Below are positions 12,306-23,950 of a stretch of DNA of 64,000 nt, piece after piece; position 1 is the stretch's first letter; every line of letters starts with the position of its first letter. A model generated the notes under the pieces. It saw nothing but the letters and a program-made list of their open reading frames with translations. It ran no database searches and was not told the origin of the DNA. Origin of the DNA: Ceratotherium simum simum (Eukaryota; Chordata; Mammalia; Perissodactyla; Rhinocerotidae); the NCBI RefSeq assembly GCF_000283155.1, contig NW_004454173.1, forward strand, positions 8,253,482 to 8,317,481, given 5' to 3'. Position numbers and translations under genes: made by a program.

Positions 12306-13195
12306 CAGGGCAGTAAAGTGTCTGGTCAGTCAGAGCCACAGAGAGCCTGGGGCGCTGAGGGAGTTTGTGGCCTGGCTGAACTCTGGGGCCCTGGGGCAGT
12401 CTGCCACCTCTCAGGACCTCCGGTTCTGCTGCCCCCACCCAGGCACGGATGCCCACTGTCTCACATAATCCTCGCCGGTCCTCACCCCCCGCCTCCTGCT
12501 CTGGGAAAGGCAACATTTGCTGGTAGCTCTTGTTTCACTTGGGTACGCTGCCCTCAGCCACTCCTCCCAGCTATCACTCAGCAGAGTGGGTGGCTTTGCG
12601 CACACCAGCCTTCTCCTCAGCTCAGGAGGGAACGGGGTCTCTCGACCCACTAAACTCATCTCTCTCTCCCTCACTGGAGCTTGGAAGGGATTAAGTCATC
12701 CCATCCTCCAGTAGGTTATCCCATGGGTTCTGCTTTCCCCTTGCTAAAGGTCCCAGGAGTGCACACAGCAGAGCCTCAGAGCTCTTCCTTCCTCTCCAGA
12801 GCCCCTCTTTCCTTTCAGGAGATGAGAGAGACCCAGGGAATCCGCTCTTTGCTCTGTTAGGATGTTGGTAAGTTCTGCTTTTCCGACTTTGTGAGCAAAG
12901 CACACATGTGCACAAGCAGCTGAGACTCTGGCTGTCCAGACTATTTTTAGACAGACTGAAAATACTGACTTACCTCAGAGGCTCTGGCTGAAGGAGCTTG
13001 TTTAGGGCATCGCATGGACCTTTACAAATAGAAAACGCTTTGCGTCACCTGCTGTTACACAGCACAGGTTCCTCCCCTGGGAACCAAGCAGGAAGATGGT
13101 TATAAACTCAGGCCGGCAGAGGACCCGGGGTGATGGGCAGACACGGAAGCAAGGGGCCCTCGTGGGTTCGGTGATGCTCTGTTTGATTTGACCTC
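12306..13195. other. Unique sequence, no gene recognised
   Basis: GC-moderate. Frames at 12318-12653 (plus) and 12411-12674 (minus) overlap antiparallel, which suggests chance. No repeat was assigned. Confidence 0.4.
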
Positions 13196-13290
13196 TCTAG
13201 ACTGGACAACTCCAGGGCACACCTGGATCCCTAGGCCCACTGCAGGGCCTGGCACACAGAAGGCGCCCCATAAGTGCTGGTTGTCGATGG
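13196..13290 (+). mobile_element. Short L2 3' end relic
   Basis: CTGCAGGGCCTGGCACACAG, then AAGGCGCCCCATAAGTGCTG, matches the diverged L2 tail (CCTGGCACATAGTAGGTGCTCAAT pattern). Confidence 0.5.
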
Positions 13291-15084
13291 GAACGCAGGG
13301 AGATGGGCATTCCTCGGCTGGGGCCGTGCAGGTGACAGAGGCCAGCTGCCCAGGATGTTAGGATTTCTGATGCCCCTGTTTGGGTAGGAGAAGCCCAGAC
13401 ACATGCACACACATGTCTTTTTCCTCTCCCTCCCACTCCAAGTCTTTCCGCAGTGTCCCTGGGCTCTTCCTTCCTTGGGACATCTGCTTCCCCAGCCTAA
13501 GCCTCTGGGGCGCTTTCATTGTTGCAGAGTGGAAGAAGATCAAGTGCTGTCCTGTTCCAGGTCAGGCGCTTTGGGTTTAACCTTGAGGTAGAGGCTCAGC
13601 GGCCCTGACAACCCGCAGCTCATTTCTACAGCAACACCTCCTGCAAAGGTGGCCCGGCACGTCCTTGGCCACTGGCTTCCTGGGGAGAGAAAAATAGCTG
13701 AGGCCTCGCAGCTGCTGAAGGATGAGGTCTGGAAGGAGATGATTGATGCTCACAGCTGAGCCGTGGGGTCAGCGAGCGCCATGCAGGCAGAGAGGCCGGG
13801 GGAAGGCTGGGCCCGCCCCAGGTCCTGCTATAGATAGAGCTGTTGACAGAGTGATCCCGGGCTCTCCCCACCTGCGGAGAACACGACACAAGCTAATTAA
13901 AAGGAACTGCTAGGGCTCTGCTGAGATGATGCAGACTGTGCGCCCTTTTCTCTCAGGCCAGACTTGACTCCTTTTTGCTGTGGGCAGTCATTTCCCCTCC
14001 TTCATCTGGGACAAGATGCGAAGTGGGGAGAGAGGTCATTTCCAGGGAAGGCAATGGGGTGGTAAAGTGAGAGGAGCCCCCATTTCCCCTCAAACAACGG
14101 TGAGGAGCTGTCGGGGCTTATGAAACACCCCAAGGACACGATGTCAGGGAGCTCCTGATGGCCTGGAATCAATGTCTGCTCCCCCTCGGGTGGGGGCAGC
14201 ACTCCTGCTCGCCTTGCCAGGGGCAGGGCTGGGCTGGGGTGACCTGCCAGGGCTATGCTCTGATTCATCCTGGTGATCTAAGGTTAACTGTGCACGTGGA
14301 GCTCCTGACCAGGAACAGAGTAGCTTTTAAGCCAGTACCTGCATCATGAGGCTGCTGGGCTGTGCACAAGTAAACAGCTAGACTTGTGAAGTTGCACAGC
14401 TGGATTAGATCTGGACAAATCAGAGGCATAGCCATATGCGTTTACCTTACGCTACGTGTCTTTTAGGCAAGCTGCCCCCCAGTGTTCCATAGAGTAATAA
14501 TAATACGGTTTCAGAGAGAGAGAAGAAAGTGTTGGAGGAGGGAGGCATTAAGAGGCCAATGAGAAAGGATATATTTTCAGATGAGATTATTAAAAAGATG
14601 ATGAGTTGGCCAGACACAGAGAAGATAATCCAGATGGCTGTTGCTCCCCGGGAGAAGGCACTGCCTTGTAATCGGAGCAGAGGGAATAGGAGAGGGAGAC
14701 CTACTGGTCTTCATGAAAGACAAAAGGAGGACTGCAGAGGAGGCTGGGTTAGGACCCCAGGCTTGAAGGCGAAGAGGACCCTCCCTTTGTCTTTTACGCT
14801 GCCTGTAGGACATTCAGATGTGTCTCTATCTTTTCTGGAGTCCTGTGGGATGCAGGCACTCAGCCTCCCTTCCTCTCTGCTCTTTACTCATTATCTGCTC
14901 CTCTGAATTGCAGCTTGGCAGCCTCAAACCCTTCCCCAGGTAGCTCTTCTCTCTCCCACCCATGAACTTAATCCCTGAGTCACTTCTTCATCCATCCATG
15001 TTTTGGGGTATTTAGTATATGTAATCGATTCCATATTCCCTGATTGTCCCTGATTGTAGAGTTTATGTAGCACTTATCTGAATT
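13291..15084. other. Unique sequence, no gene recognised
   Basis: GC-moderate to GC-rich with scattered CpGs but no island. Short AGAGAGAG at 14513-14524. The 125-codon frame at 14529-14906 has no recognised domain. Confidence 0.4.
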
Positions 15085-15260
15085 TCTAGTTATGCAAAAT
15101 TTAGAGTCAATTCAAAAGAGGGTAACCAAGATGACAGGAGGTCTGGAAACTGAGTCAGACCAACTTGGTGGGTGGGGTGGGGTTGCAGATATTGTAATTA
15201 GTGTTGAACAGAGAAGATTTCAGAATGCTAAGAAAATAACCCTACAAGTGACCTCCAGGT
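15085..15260 (+). mobile_element. Possible CR1/L3 LINE relic
   Basis: AGAGGGTAACCAAGATGACA and GGAGGTCTGGAAACTGAG resemble the GGGCAACCAAGATG...GGTCTGGAAA segment of mammalian CR1/L3 elements. Similarity is short and the rest diverges. Confidence 0.4.
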
Positions 15261-15870
15261 CTGTCCCTAATATTTGTGGGAGACAAATAGAGATTCCTTC
15301 TCTTCCAAACCCCTCCCCCGTCCCACATCCTGAGGGGCCTTGCACACATGTGTGGACACGTTTGGACAACCCAGCCTGCACTTCGAAGCTCTGTCTCAAC
15401 ACCCCACCAAACAGCTGCCCCTTGGCTACTGCCTGGGACCAGGGGTGCACATTAGCCACCCTTGGGAGGGCAGACCTGGGAAGAGGCCACAAGCTAGGGC
15501 CACTTGGGCAGAAAATTCCCAGGTTCCAGTTATGTGGAGCAAGCTCTAGAAGGAGGCGTCACTGGATCTAGGTGGACACGTCCCCTTGTCCCATAGGCTT
15601 CTTATTGCCTCACGGAAAGTGGTGTAGCCCAGGAAGGACGAGAATGGGGACCCCGACATGTGGGGCCAAGGGCAGGGGCCCCAGCTTCCCAAGTCTAAGT
15701 CTGGTGCTGAGTATGCCAGACTCAAGCTGTCCAAAATGGGATGAGTTTCCTGCAAAATCTACTCCTCCCCCTGTACCCTGCCTCCATGAAAGGTACCATC
15801 ATCCACCCCCAGGGGAATCCTGAGAGGGAAGGTCCTTCTCCATCTCCAAAGCAGCGCTCAGTTCTAGCGA
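15261..15870. other. Unique sequence, no gene recognised
   Basis: The 159-codon frame crossing 15092-15571 begins inside the putative L3 relic and has no recognisable product. No other repeat was assigned. Confidence 0.4.
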
Positions 15871-16550
15871 CTCTAGCTCCTTCTTGCCTCTAGGATCTTC
15901 CCTCTCTTTCAGCCTTGGCTCCTACCCACTGACATCTCTCACTTGGGCCTGGACTGGTTTCCTGGCTTCCTGGGTTGATCTCCTCTCCTCCAGTCTTCAC
16001 ACTGCCACCCCAGCAATCTTTCCCCAGGGTAAACATGACCTCTCCACCCCTTGTCCTACTTAAAGCTCTTCAGGGCCTCCCTCTGCCAAAAGGATCAAGT
16101 CCAAGCACTTCAGCCCAGCACACAAATCTCTCTATAAGCCCACACTATAACCCTACGCTAGAGCCCTACACTGCCCACCTCTGCTTTCCCCCGGTCCCGC
16201 ACCTTGAGCCTTGCCAAATACACTCACAGTTAATGCAATGGACCCTTTCCGACCTCTTGGCCTCCTTGCGCACACTGCTCCCTCCACCTGAAGGACCCTT
16301 TCTTATCTGCCTGATCAACGTGTACTCACTTTCTCCCAAATGGAAACCTTTCCAATGCTCCCTCCTCTTCCTTTCCTCTCCAGGTAAAATTGATCCCCTT
16401 CTGTACACTGGGCTGATGTCCACATCATAGCAATTAAAATATTTTCTAGAATTTATTTGTTTACAAGTCTGTTTTTTTCTAACCAGACTGTAAGCTTTCT
16501 GAAGGCAGGGGCTGTGTTGTTCTGCTTGGCATCCCTCTGCCTGACGTGGA
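15871..16550 (+). mobile_element. LINE L2 3' region, long copy
   Basis: The order is CACTGCCACCCCAGCAATCT, TCTTCAGGGCCTCCCTCTGC, GCCTTGCCAAATACACTCAC, GAAGGACCCTTTCTTATCTG, CAGACTGTAAGCTTTCTGAA and GGCAGGGGCTGTGTTGTTCT. This is the normal sense progression of the L2 3' region up to the ACTGTAAGCTCCTTGAGGGCAG motif. The 224-codon minus-strand frame at 16166-16840 is antisense to this copy and is not considered a gene. Confidence 0.82.
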
Positions 16551-17044
16551 AACGTGTTGAACTGAAATGGAGAAGTGTACATATGACCAGTGCCAGTTGC
16601 TACAGACAGAATTATATGTTGATGAGCATACATTACTTGATTGGTTTTTACCCGGGGTTGTATATGATAATGATTCCTAAACAATGCACAGAAACTGATC
16701 ACGAGTGTCGGGCATACATTCGAGACATGGCTGAGTCCATAAAAGGTGCTAGGTCTTGCTGAGAGCCCTCGGCACTGCCAGACACTCCAAAGGCACTTGG
16801 AGCCTGCAGCAGTTCCAGGCCTGTGGACTTTGTGTCTCAAGTGCCAGGGTTATCTCAGGACAAAGGCCAGGTCAGTTACTCCGGCCACTTGGCTCTGCAT
16901 CCCCTTCCTCCAACTGGAGGAACCAACAGAGGCTTCTTCCTCACCTTTAAAAGGGACAACAAAGGGGAGAGGGCAGACAGGTATGAAAATCTACTCAGCT
17001 GATCAGGGGCCACCGCCCATCTCATCCACCATGACTCATTGATG
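16551..17044. other. Unique sequence between L2 copies
   Basis: No exon or repeat was recognised. Short overlapping frames only. Confidence 0.4.
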
Positions 17045-17135
17045 GGGCTCGTGCAAAGATACAATCATGAACAAAACACAAACCTGCCCTTGAAGGGCTC
17101 GCCCTCAGCCAGGAGGTAAGGAAGTAAACCAATGG
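17045..17135 (-). mobile_element. Antisense L2 fragment
   Basis: AAGATACAATCATGAACAAA, then ACAAACCTGCCCTTGAAGGG, resembles the antisense L2 segment (ATACAGCAGTGAACAAAACA, then CCTGCCCTCATGGAGC). Confidence 0.55.
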
Positions 17136-17189
17136 GAACTTCAACAGAACACCCGCCCAGTAGGTGAAATACCAAATGATTGCAGGACC

Positions 17190-17640
17190 CTCAGCATGGA
17201 CGCTACCGCCTCCTTCCCATGCCTGCTGGCCCTGCGTGGTCTGAGCCTACCTGCTCTCCAGTCGCGGGATCCTCTGTCCCCCTTGCTCGCTGGTCTTCTC
17301 TCCGCACACATCATCCCCTCTGAGCTGTGCACCACCGGCTCCTTTTCATCTTTCAGGTTCCACTGAATATTATTTTCTCAAAGAGGCCTTCTTTCATCAC
17401 CCCATCTATAGTAACTTCCGCACTTTAATCCTCATTATTTGCTCTCAGCTTCTTGTTTATTTCCTTTAAAGTACTCTTCAAGCATGAGCATCTTATTCGT
17501 TTATATTTATTACCTCTCTAATCCACAACAGAGTAAGCTCCCTGAGGGCAGAGACTGCACCCGTTTTGTTTTCTCCTGTATTGACAGCATCTGGCACATA
17601 CTAGGGGCTTGATAATCATTTATGAAGCAAATGAAGGAAA
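17190..17640 (+). mobile_element. LINE L2 3' region, sense
   Basis: CATCTTTCAGGTTCCACTGA, AAAGAGGCCTTCTTTCATCA, CTCCCTGAGGGCAGAGACTG, CATCTGGCACATACTAGGGG and TTTATGAAGCAAATGAAGG follow the L2 3' end order through to the terminal TGAATGAA-like tail. Confidence 0.8.
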
Positions 17641-17800
17641 GAAGGGCTCTTGGTTCTCCCATGATTGGTGGTATGAGGTGAGAGGATGTCATGGAAGGCT
17701 TCCCAGAAGACAGGACATTTGAGTAGAGCCTTGCAGCATTGTTGAGTGTTTGCAGATGGAAGGGCCGTTGCAGGTGTGTGAGCAGGGATGAGGTTCTGAT
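17641..17800 (-). mobile_element. Possible antisense L2 fragment
   Basis: GAAGGCTTCCCAGAAGACAG, GAGTAGAGCCTTGCAGCATT and a later GGAAGGGCCGTTGCAGG are reminiscent of an antisense internal L2 segment. Similarity is weak. Confidence 0.35.
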
Positions 17801-19699
17801 AGGGGTGAAGGGTGGGGGGGGACCCATATGGCCCACCTGGGGTGGTGGAGAGGGGGACAACTGCTGTCAGCAATCTGTCCCTTTTGTGCACGGCCCCTGC
17901 TTGATGGATGGGGCTACGAGGTAAACTTTAAGTCCACTCTGACACACCTACCTCTTGGGCAAGCCCACCTGAACCAAACAAATTCAGGACAAGCTGAACA
18001 ATTAGAACTCAGAGAGCTACCTGAGGAACCCAACAAGGACAGCAGGGACACTCAAGTGACCTCAGATGATTCCGAAACCTGGGAAAGATACTCCAGCAAG
18101 CCCGAGTCATCTGATCATGAGACTCATCTCCTGATCATCTCTGCCTGCTCACAAAGAGCTGGCCAAGGACATTCCATCTCTGCCAGGCCACTCGGCTACA
18201 TTCCCAGAGAGCTATCCACTCTGCTCTCTCCCCCATCACACCCAAGGGAAAGCACACAGAATGGGCCTGCGTCCATAGGCTGGCAGGCACCTGCTCCAGC
18301 ACCAGCAAAATAACCGCCACCTTTGCACTGGGCCAGTGGGCTAGGCTGTTGTTGGCAGAGCCCTGCTGATTTATGACACCCAGGCTCACCATCAGGGTGG
18401 TGCCAGGTAGAATCTCCAACTTCACCAGGCGAGGTCTCTCCCTTCCAGTGATTTGTGGATCCAGAGGGAGCCAGTCATTTTTCCTTCTCCTCTTTCTGCC
18501 CCCTCCTCCCAGGACAAATGGGCTTCACACCACCATGGGCACTATGGGTGCAATGACACAGACAAAGAGGCCTCGTTTGTCCATCTCCCCCCTGCACCTG
18601 CTGTCAGGAGACAATGGCTGTTGGTCAGTGGCCACATCCATTTGCTGGCATTCTCAGCTCTTTGTGTGATGCTTGGGCCACAGCACCAGCCATGTGCTCT
18701 CACTATGGCTTCACTGCTGGCCAGGATCTACTGCCCATCGATAGCAGGCCTGGCTCAAGACCATGAGGTGAAGTTTTTCTCTCCCTCCTTCCTTCCTTCT
18801 TTCCTTTTATAAGGATTGATTTATAGCTTGATTTCTTGGCATGAAAACCCAGGGGGTTGGAGTTTCCTTTCCTAAGAGCAGAACAGTCATGAAAGCGCTG
18901 TCTCCATGCTGCCACCAAGCAGCTGGTGCCCTGAACTCGCTATGTTTGTGCTGTACGATAAATGGGCCTGGAACGTTTTCAAAATCATCCCTTGCCTCCA
19001 AGAGGTCAAAGAAGGAACAAGAAAATGGCATCCACCTCTCTGTTGTTCTCAGGTGTCCCCACATTGCTCTTGTGGTACATCAGGGCAGTGGTGTCCTCAG
19101 GGTCTGGGATGTGGCAGACGCACAGCCAAGTCAGAGCAGGAGGGAAGCTGGGAAGTTCCTCCCAGTGTTGCCAGCTTTGGGAGCCAGAGCTCCTTGGCAA
19201 AGAACCTTCACTCACTCAAACCCAAAGAGGGTGCTTGGGCATTTACCAGGTCAAGGCTGGCATCTACAGAAAATCACAAGCAAAAAACAAGAGCAACCAC
19301 CCCACGAGGTCAGGCCCCTTCCCTCTGCCGTGCACTGGTGAGTGGGAGGAAGGGTGGACAACCCAGCACCAAGACCCCTGCTCTCAGCCCCCAGGAGCCC
19401 CTGTGCTTTCTGCTCAGGAGAACTGACATGAGCCAGGCCAATTGGGTTTCAGCTCCAGATGTGGCAGCCAGCAGCGGGACATGTCAGGTCTCAGGAGACC
19501 AGGGCTGCTGCATGTGGCTGCCATCCCTCTGGGCTCTGGTGGCCTCTGTGGCCTCCACCGGCCTGCCTGGCCTCTTCCATCAGAAGAGCTAAGTGTGGAC
19601 TGGAGACTCTGGGATACTTTGGGGCCTCATGTGGGTGGGGAAGGCTCCCACAGTGCTTGCTGTAGGAGTCCCTGCTCTCGGGGTGAGGGTGTATTATGG
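17801..19699. other. Unique sequence with overlapping long open frames
   Basis: Three plus-strand frames overlap here: 18841-19341, 18906-19592 (228 codons) and 18962-19426. All are free of recognisable domains, signal peptides or low-complexity structure. Having several open frames at once reflects low stop density rather than selection on one frame. A CTTCCTTC-rich patch lies at 18781-18807. No repeat was assigned. Confidence 0.4.
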
Positions 19700-19920
19700 G
19701 TGACCAGTGATGTATGTGATCACCTTGGAGCACTTCCTCTCTGTCAGGCACTGTGCTGAGGACTTTACATCATCTCATTGAATCCTCATTTTCCGACATT
19801 TGCAGATGAGGAAACTGAGCTTTAGAAAGTTTAGATAATTATCCAAGATCTCACAACCCGTAACTGGGAGAGCCAAGAACTGAACATGTGACTCCAAGGC
19901 TCAAGTGCTTAATAAGTAAA
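19700..19920 (-). mobile_element. MIR SINE relic, antisense
   Basis: GTCAGGCACTGTGCTGAGGA, CATCTCATTGAATCCTCATT, TTGCAGATGAGGAAACTGAG and the GACTCCAAGGCTCAAGTGCT segment are the antisense MIR order. Confidence 0.85.
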
Positions 19921-20267
19921 TTATCCTGCCTCCTTCCACGAGGGCTATTGGGAATTCAGATCTTTAAGGAGCACTAGGTAAATTAGTAAAAATTCCAAAC
20001 AACAATTAAATCCAGGCTGTTCAGATAAAGCAATTAATTTCTGAGAATATGGGCTGGGACAAAGTGAGAACACCACCTACCCCTCCGACTCCCGGGAGGA
20101 TTCTAAGGCAGCCACCAGCTGCGATGGTTTCCTCTGCTCCTGGGGGGCTCAGAACACACCTCTCAGCCCCGCCCAGACTTACCTGGCTGGGATGAGGCCT
20201 CGACAGCAGGATCGCAAGGACGTGGACATCTTTGGGGCACCATTATTCTGCCCACCACACAGGGGGT
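19921..20267. other. Unique sequence, no feature recognised
   Basis: No repeat or exon was recognised in this short interval between two MIR relics. Confidence 0.4.
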
Positions 20268-20377
20268 TTCTTATTTAGTTCTCATGGTAGCCACAGGAAG
20301 TATATATTCTTATTGTACTCATTTTGCAGTTGGGAAAAGTGAGGCTTCTAGAATTTGCATGACTTGTCCCAAGTCAC
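20268..20377 (-). mobile_element. MIR SINE relic, antisense, left part
   Basis: TTCTCATGGTAGCCACAGGA, CATTTTGCAGTTGGGAAAAG and GACTTGTCCCAAGTCAC are the antisense MIR core. The MIR is cut at the usual AAGGTCACACAGCTAG segment by an LTR and resumes at 20764. Confidence 0.75.
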
Positions 20378-20763
20378 TGCCATAGTTTGCTCGAGCCACT
20401 GTAACAAAATACCATAGACTGAATGTCCATGGCTTAAACAACAAATGTTTATTTCTTACAGTCTGGAAGCTGGGAAGTCCAAGATCAAGGTGCTGATGGA
20501 TTTTGGTGTCTGGTGAGGGCCCGTTTCCTGGTTTGCAGACATCCACCTTCTTACTGTATCCTCACATAGCAGAGAGAGAGCTCCAGAGATCTCATGTCTC
20601 TTTCTCTTTTTATAAGAGCATTAATCGTATCATAGGGCCCCACTCTCATGACCTCATCCAACCCTAATTACCTCCCAAAGGCCCCACCTCCAAATGCCAC
20701 CGCACTGGGGAATAGGACTTCAACATATGAATTTGGGGGGACACAAACGTTCCATCCATAGCA
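20378..20763 (-). mobile_element. MLT1-type LTR nested in a MIR, antisense
   Basis: The LTR runs from TGCCATAGTTTGCTCG to TTCCATCCATAGCA, with TG and CA ends. Inside are AAATACCATAGACTGAATG, TGGTGAGGGCCCGTTTCC, ACATAGCAGAGAGAGAGC and AACATATGAATTTGGGGGG in antisense order. The 5-bp flanks GTCAC (20373-20377) and ATCAC (20764-20768) fit a 5-bp ERVL-class target-site duplication with one change. The MIR reading continues across the insertion, so this LTR is younger than the MIR. Confidence 0.88.
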
Positions 20764-20830
20764 ATCACATAGCCAGTAAGTGTCAGAGCAGATGGTCTGA
20801 CAGTAATATAGTCTACTGCCTCGTGATATT
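20764..20830 (-). mobile_element. MIR SINE relic, antisense, right part
   Basis: ATCACATAGCCAGTAAGTGT, then CAGAGCAGATGGTCTGACAG, continues the antisense MIR (GGTCACACAGCTAGTAAGTGGCAGAGC pattern) exactly where the left part stopped. Confidence 0.75.
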
Positions 20831-21329
20831 TTCCATAATATATATACTATATGGCTCTTCTGTAGCCAATTTTTTTTACCTCCATAACATATTTTGACCA
20901 TATTTCTACATGAATAAATATAATCTACATCATTTTAATGACTGCACCATTAATGGAGTGAGGATGTAAAGGGTAGAGTCCAAATTCTTCTACTTAATAC
21001 TCACGTGATCTTCTTGCTTTATACCTTTGTTAAACAAGGACAATAGCAATAATACCTATCACATAATGGTGAAGGCTGATATAATGCATGTAAATATGAT
21101 TTTCAAATCATAACATTCTATATGAATGTAAGTCACAATGATCGTTGTTATTATTAATTATATACCAAGATGGGGAGACTCTCCACAGCTTGGGGTATTG
21201 CAGGGAACAGACCACTGGTCACCTGGATGTGCTCACTTTATGAAAATTCACTTGTGATTTGTAACCCTTTTTGTATACATTATTCTTTAGTGCAAAAATT
21301 ACATTTAAAAAACTGTTCCCCCTTTTCTA
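20831..21329. other. AT-rich unique sequence
   Basis: AT-rich with ATATATATACTATAT near 20838. No repeat family or exon was recognised. Confidence 0.4.
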
Positions 21330-21975
21330 CGGAATTAAGTGCCAATTTCTGACTTGGGCATTCAAGGCCTTCTACACTGTGACCCGACCTACCTTTTCAG
21401 CCTAACTGCCCTAGCCCAACCCCACCAGGAGACACACCATTCTTTTCACCCATCTTATGCTTTCTTGCTTTGGTGTCTTTGTCTGATGTTGTTATGTCCT
21501 CCCCTTTAAGACCTTCTCAAACATCATCTCTGTGCATTCTTCCTTAATCCCTATTCAGTCCCTCTTCTGAGTTCCCTTCTTCCTTGAGTTCTTCCTTGTG
21601 TCCTCCTCATCAGGGACATTCTGCCAAAAAATACTGTCTGTATGGAACTTTCCAGAATCGCTAGTCAAGGCCTGCACTTCTGGAAGCTCTCCTTGGTGAG
21701 TCCCTCTCTCACAGAGGACGCTGACTTTATAGAGCCCTGACTTGGGATGGCTAATGCTTGAACACATTTCTGACTGTTCAAGGAAAGCCGCACAGCTTGA
21801 GAGGGAACCTGCTGCTGGTTTTGCCCTACCTGGAGGGTCTGTATATTTTTTCCCAACTAAAGTGTAAGCTCCAGGAGGACAGAGGCCATGCGTTGTCTGT
21901 GTTGGTATCCACTCCCCACTGACCCTGATCACAGGCAAGCACAATGGCATGTACAGAGTAGAGGCCCTTGGGTAA
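21330..21975 (+). mobile_element. LINE L2 3' region, sense
   Basis: GGCATTCAAGGCCTTCTACA, ACCGTTTT-free equivalents of the L2 core, CTTTAAGACCTTCTCAAACA and AGTGTAAGCTCCAGGAGGAC are in L2 order. It ends near TGGCATGTACAGAGTAGAGG. The middle (about 21560-21830) is more diverged or contains sequence I could not assign. Confidence 0.72.
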
Positions 21976-22261
21976 TGGCCTGATGGTTACTTGTTTTGCA
22001 TGGGGGGGAGCATATTGCTAAGAAAGACACCACTACTTGCTCTATACACCATCTGGGGCTCTTTAACAGTCAGAGAAAGACACCTGGCCATTGTTATTCA
22101 TCCTTGAGCCAAAGGAAATGGCTGCAGGCTGACTCCCAGGTGCAAGGCTCTGACGTGGGCAGTGGCTTGTACCTAACCACTTGGGAACCCTTCTGCTGGG
22201 GAATTGACAGATAAAATTTTCCCGTTCCATTAGTTCTTCAGTTGAATGGAACATATTAGAG

Positions 22262-22555
22262 CAGGGGTTGGCAAACTTTTTTCTGTAAAGGGCCAGATAG
22301 TACATATTTTAGTCTTTGCAGGCCGTATGATCTCTGTCGTAACTGCTCAACTCTGCCATTATAGCGTGAAGACAGCCACAGACAACGCAGAAACAAATGT
22401 GTGGCTGTGTTCCAATAGAACTTTATTATGGACACTGAAAAGTGAATTTCACATTATTTTAACATCACAAAACAGTATTCTTTTGATTTTTTTTTTTACC
22501 ATTTAGAAATATAAAAACCCTTCTTAGCTCGTGGGCTGTAGTCTGCCAGCCTCTG
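22262..22555 (+). mobile_element. hAT-Charlie nonautonomous element (MER1-like)
   Basis: It opens CAGGGGTTGGCAAACTTTTT and continues CTGTAAAGGGCCAGATAGTA, CTCAACTCTGCCATTATAGC and GTGTTCCAATAGAACTTTAT. It closes GTAGTCTGCCAGCCTCTG, the imperfect inverted terminal repeat. The 8-bp flanks TATTAGAG and AGTTAGAC share TTAGA in register, consistent with a decayed hAT target-site duplication. A related copy lies in the opposite orientation at 29985-30229. Confidence 0.85.
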
Positions 22556-22605
22556 AGTTAGACCACCACGGGGAAGATTTTCTTTTGTTTCATGGAAACA
22601 CTTTT

Positions 22606-22755
22606 CAGACAACTTGCATCAGAATCGCTGACAGGTGGAGGAGAACGTCCTGTTAAAAGTGCGGGTTCCTGGGCCCCACCCCAGACCCGCTGAACCAGAT
22701 TACTGGGGAAACTGCCCAGGAACCCATACTTTTAGCGGATTCTACTAGGTGATTG
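22606..22755. mobile_element. MER5-group hAT-Charlie relic
   Basis: GCATCAGAATCGCTGACAGG, GGGCCCCACCCCAGACCCGC and TCTACTAGGTGATTGTG match the MER5-type layout (CATCAGAATCACCTGG, then CCCCACCCCAGACC, then CCAGGTGATTCTGATG). The terminal repeats are eroded. Confidence 0.7.
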
Positions 22756-23950
22756 TGAAATACACTGTGTGTGTAAAACCATTTTAGCCAAAAGGAAACC
22801 AGGAACTTTCTTAGGGAAGCATTTCCATTTCAGCAGAAAACTGAGGCCAACCAGGAAAACAAGGGCTTCCCACCTGAGCGGGTTCTGTAGGACATTTTTA
22901 AAGCCACTTTGGGTTCTCCTCTCTATAAGTTGGTTTGATCTTACTCAGACTCCAAGTGCCGTGTTCTCCGGAGAGAATGAGTGAGCCACTGAGCCCCTCT
23001 CAGATGGAGATTGTTCATTGCTCATTCTGAGCCCACTTCCCTAGTTTTCTTTCCAGCTAAAAGAACCCCAGTTTTGTTCTGGCGTCCAGCATTGAGGAAG
23101 GTGACCCTGTTGCAGTGACGTACTGCTAGACGTTTATCAACTGGCTCAACAGGAGAAAAAGCGCTGATATGAGGTGTTTGCCAATTCCCATGGTGTAAAT
23201 ATGCCCCCCAGGGCCAGTTTCAAGTATCAACACACGCTCACTAGATGGAGAGCTGGGAAGAGATGCACATTGTCAGCTCTCGCAGGCAGGAATGAGCTGG
23301 CTTCCATCTGTCAGTGTCCTATCGCCACTCAGGGATCAATAGTCTGAGTCAATCATGGCGATCCCATCCCTCTGCCAGTAACTGGCTTATGTGCAAAAAA
23401 TATTTTGGGATGAGATTGGGGCACTTTAAGAAAAGTTTTCTTGATCAGTGAGGGAATGAATAGCTTCGCTTCTTCCACTGGACATGATTGACTGCAGGAA
23501 TTCATGTCCCACTGCAATGCACTGGCAGCCATCTTGTGGTCATGAAGGCAGCTGGCTTGTGGACAGCTGAACACATCATGGATTGCAGTCCAGAGACAGG
23601 AAAAGGACTTGGATCCTTGATGATGTGATCAAGCTGCTGAATTAAGCAGGTCTGACAGCGCTGTATATCAGGACTTCTAGTTATGTACGTTCAGAAAACT
23701 TCCAGACTACTTAATCTGGTTGAGTTGAGGTTTCTGTTACTAGCTGCAGAAAGCTTTCCAACTGATCTCTCTTCTCTGCATTGATCACTCAGAAATTAAG
23801 AAGAGAGGACATACGTGAGTTAGCACCTCACCATGGGCAGAGGCAGAGCAGAACTTCTAGGACTCAGAGACCATGGACCTATAAGCCAGCTTCTCATGGC
23901 TCGTTCTCTTTCCCCTGCACCATCCTCCAAAGCCCATTTACCACGTGAAA
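22756..23950. other. Unique sequence, no gene recognised
   Basis: No repeat assigned. It leads into the better-structured block at 23951-24640. Confidence 0.4.

Noticed and set aside
16166..16840. 224-codon minus-strand frame
   Set aside because: Mostly antisense to a recognisable L2 relic.
18906..19592. 228-codon plus-strand frame
   Set aside because: Only slightly longer than the chance maximum expected in six frames of 64 kb, overlapped by two other open frames, and without motifs or homology that I recognise.
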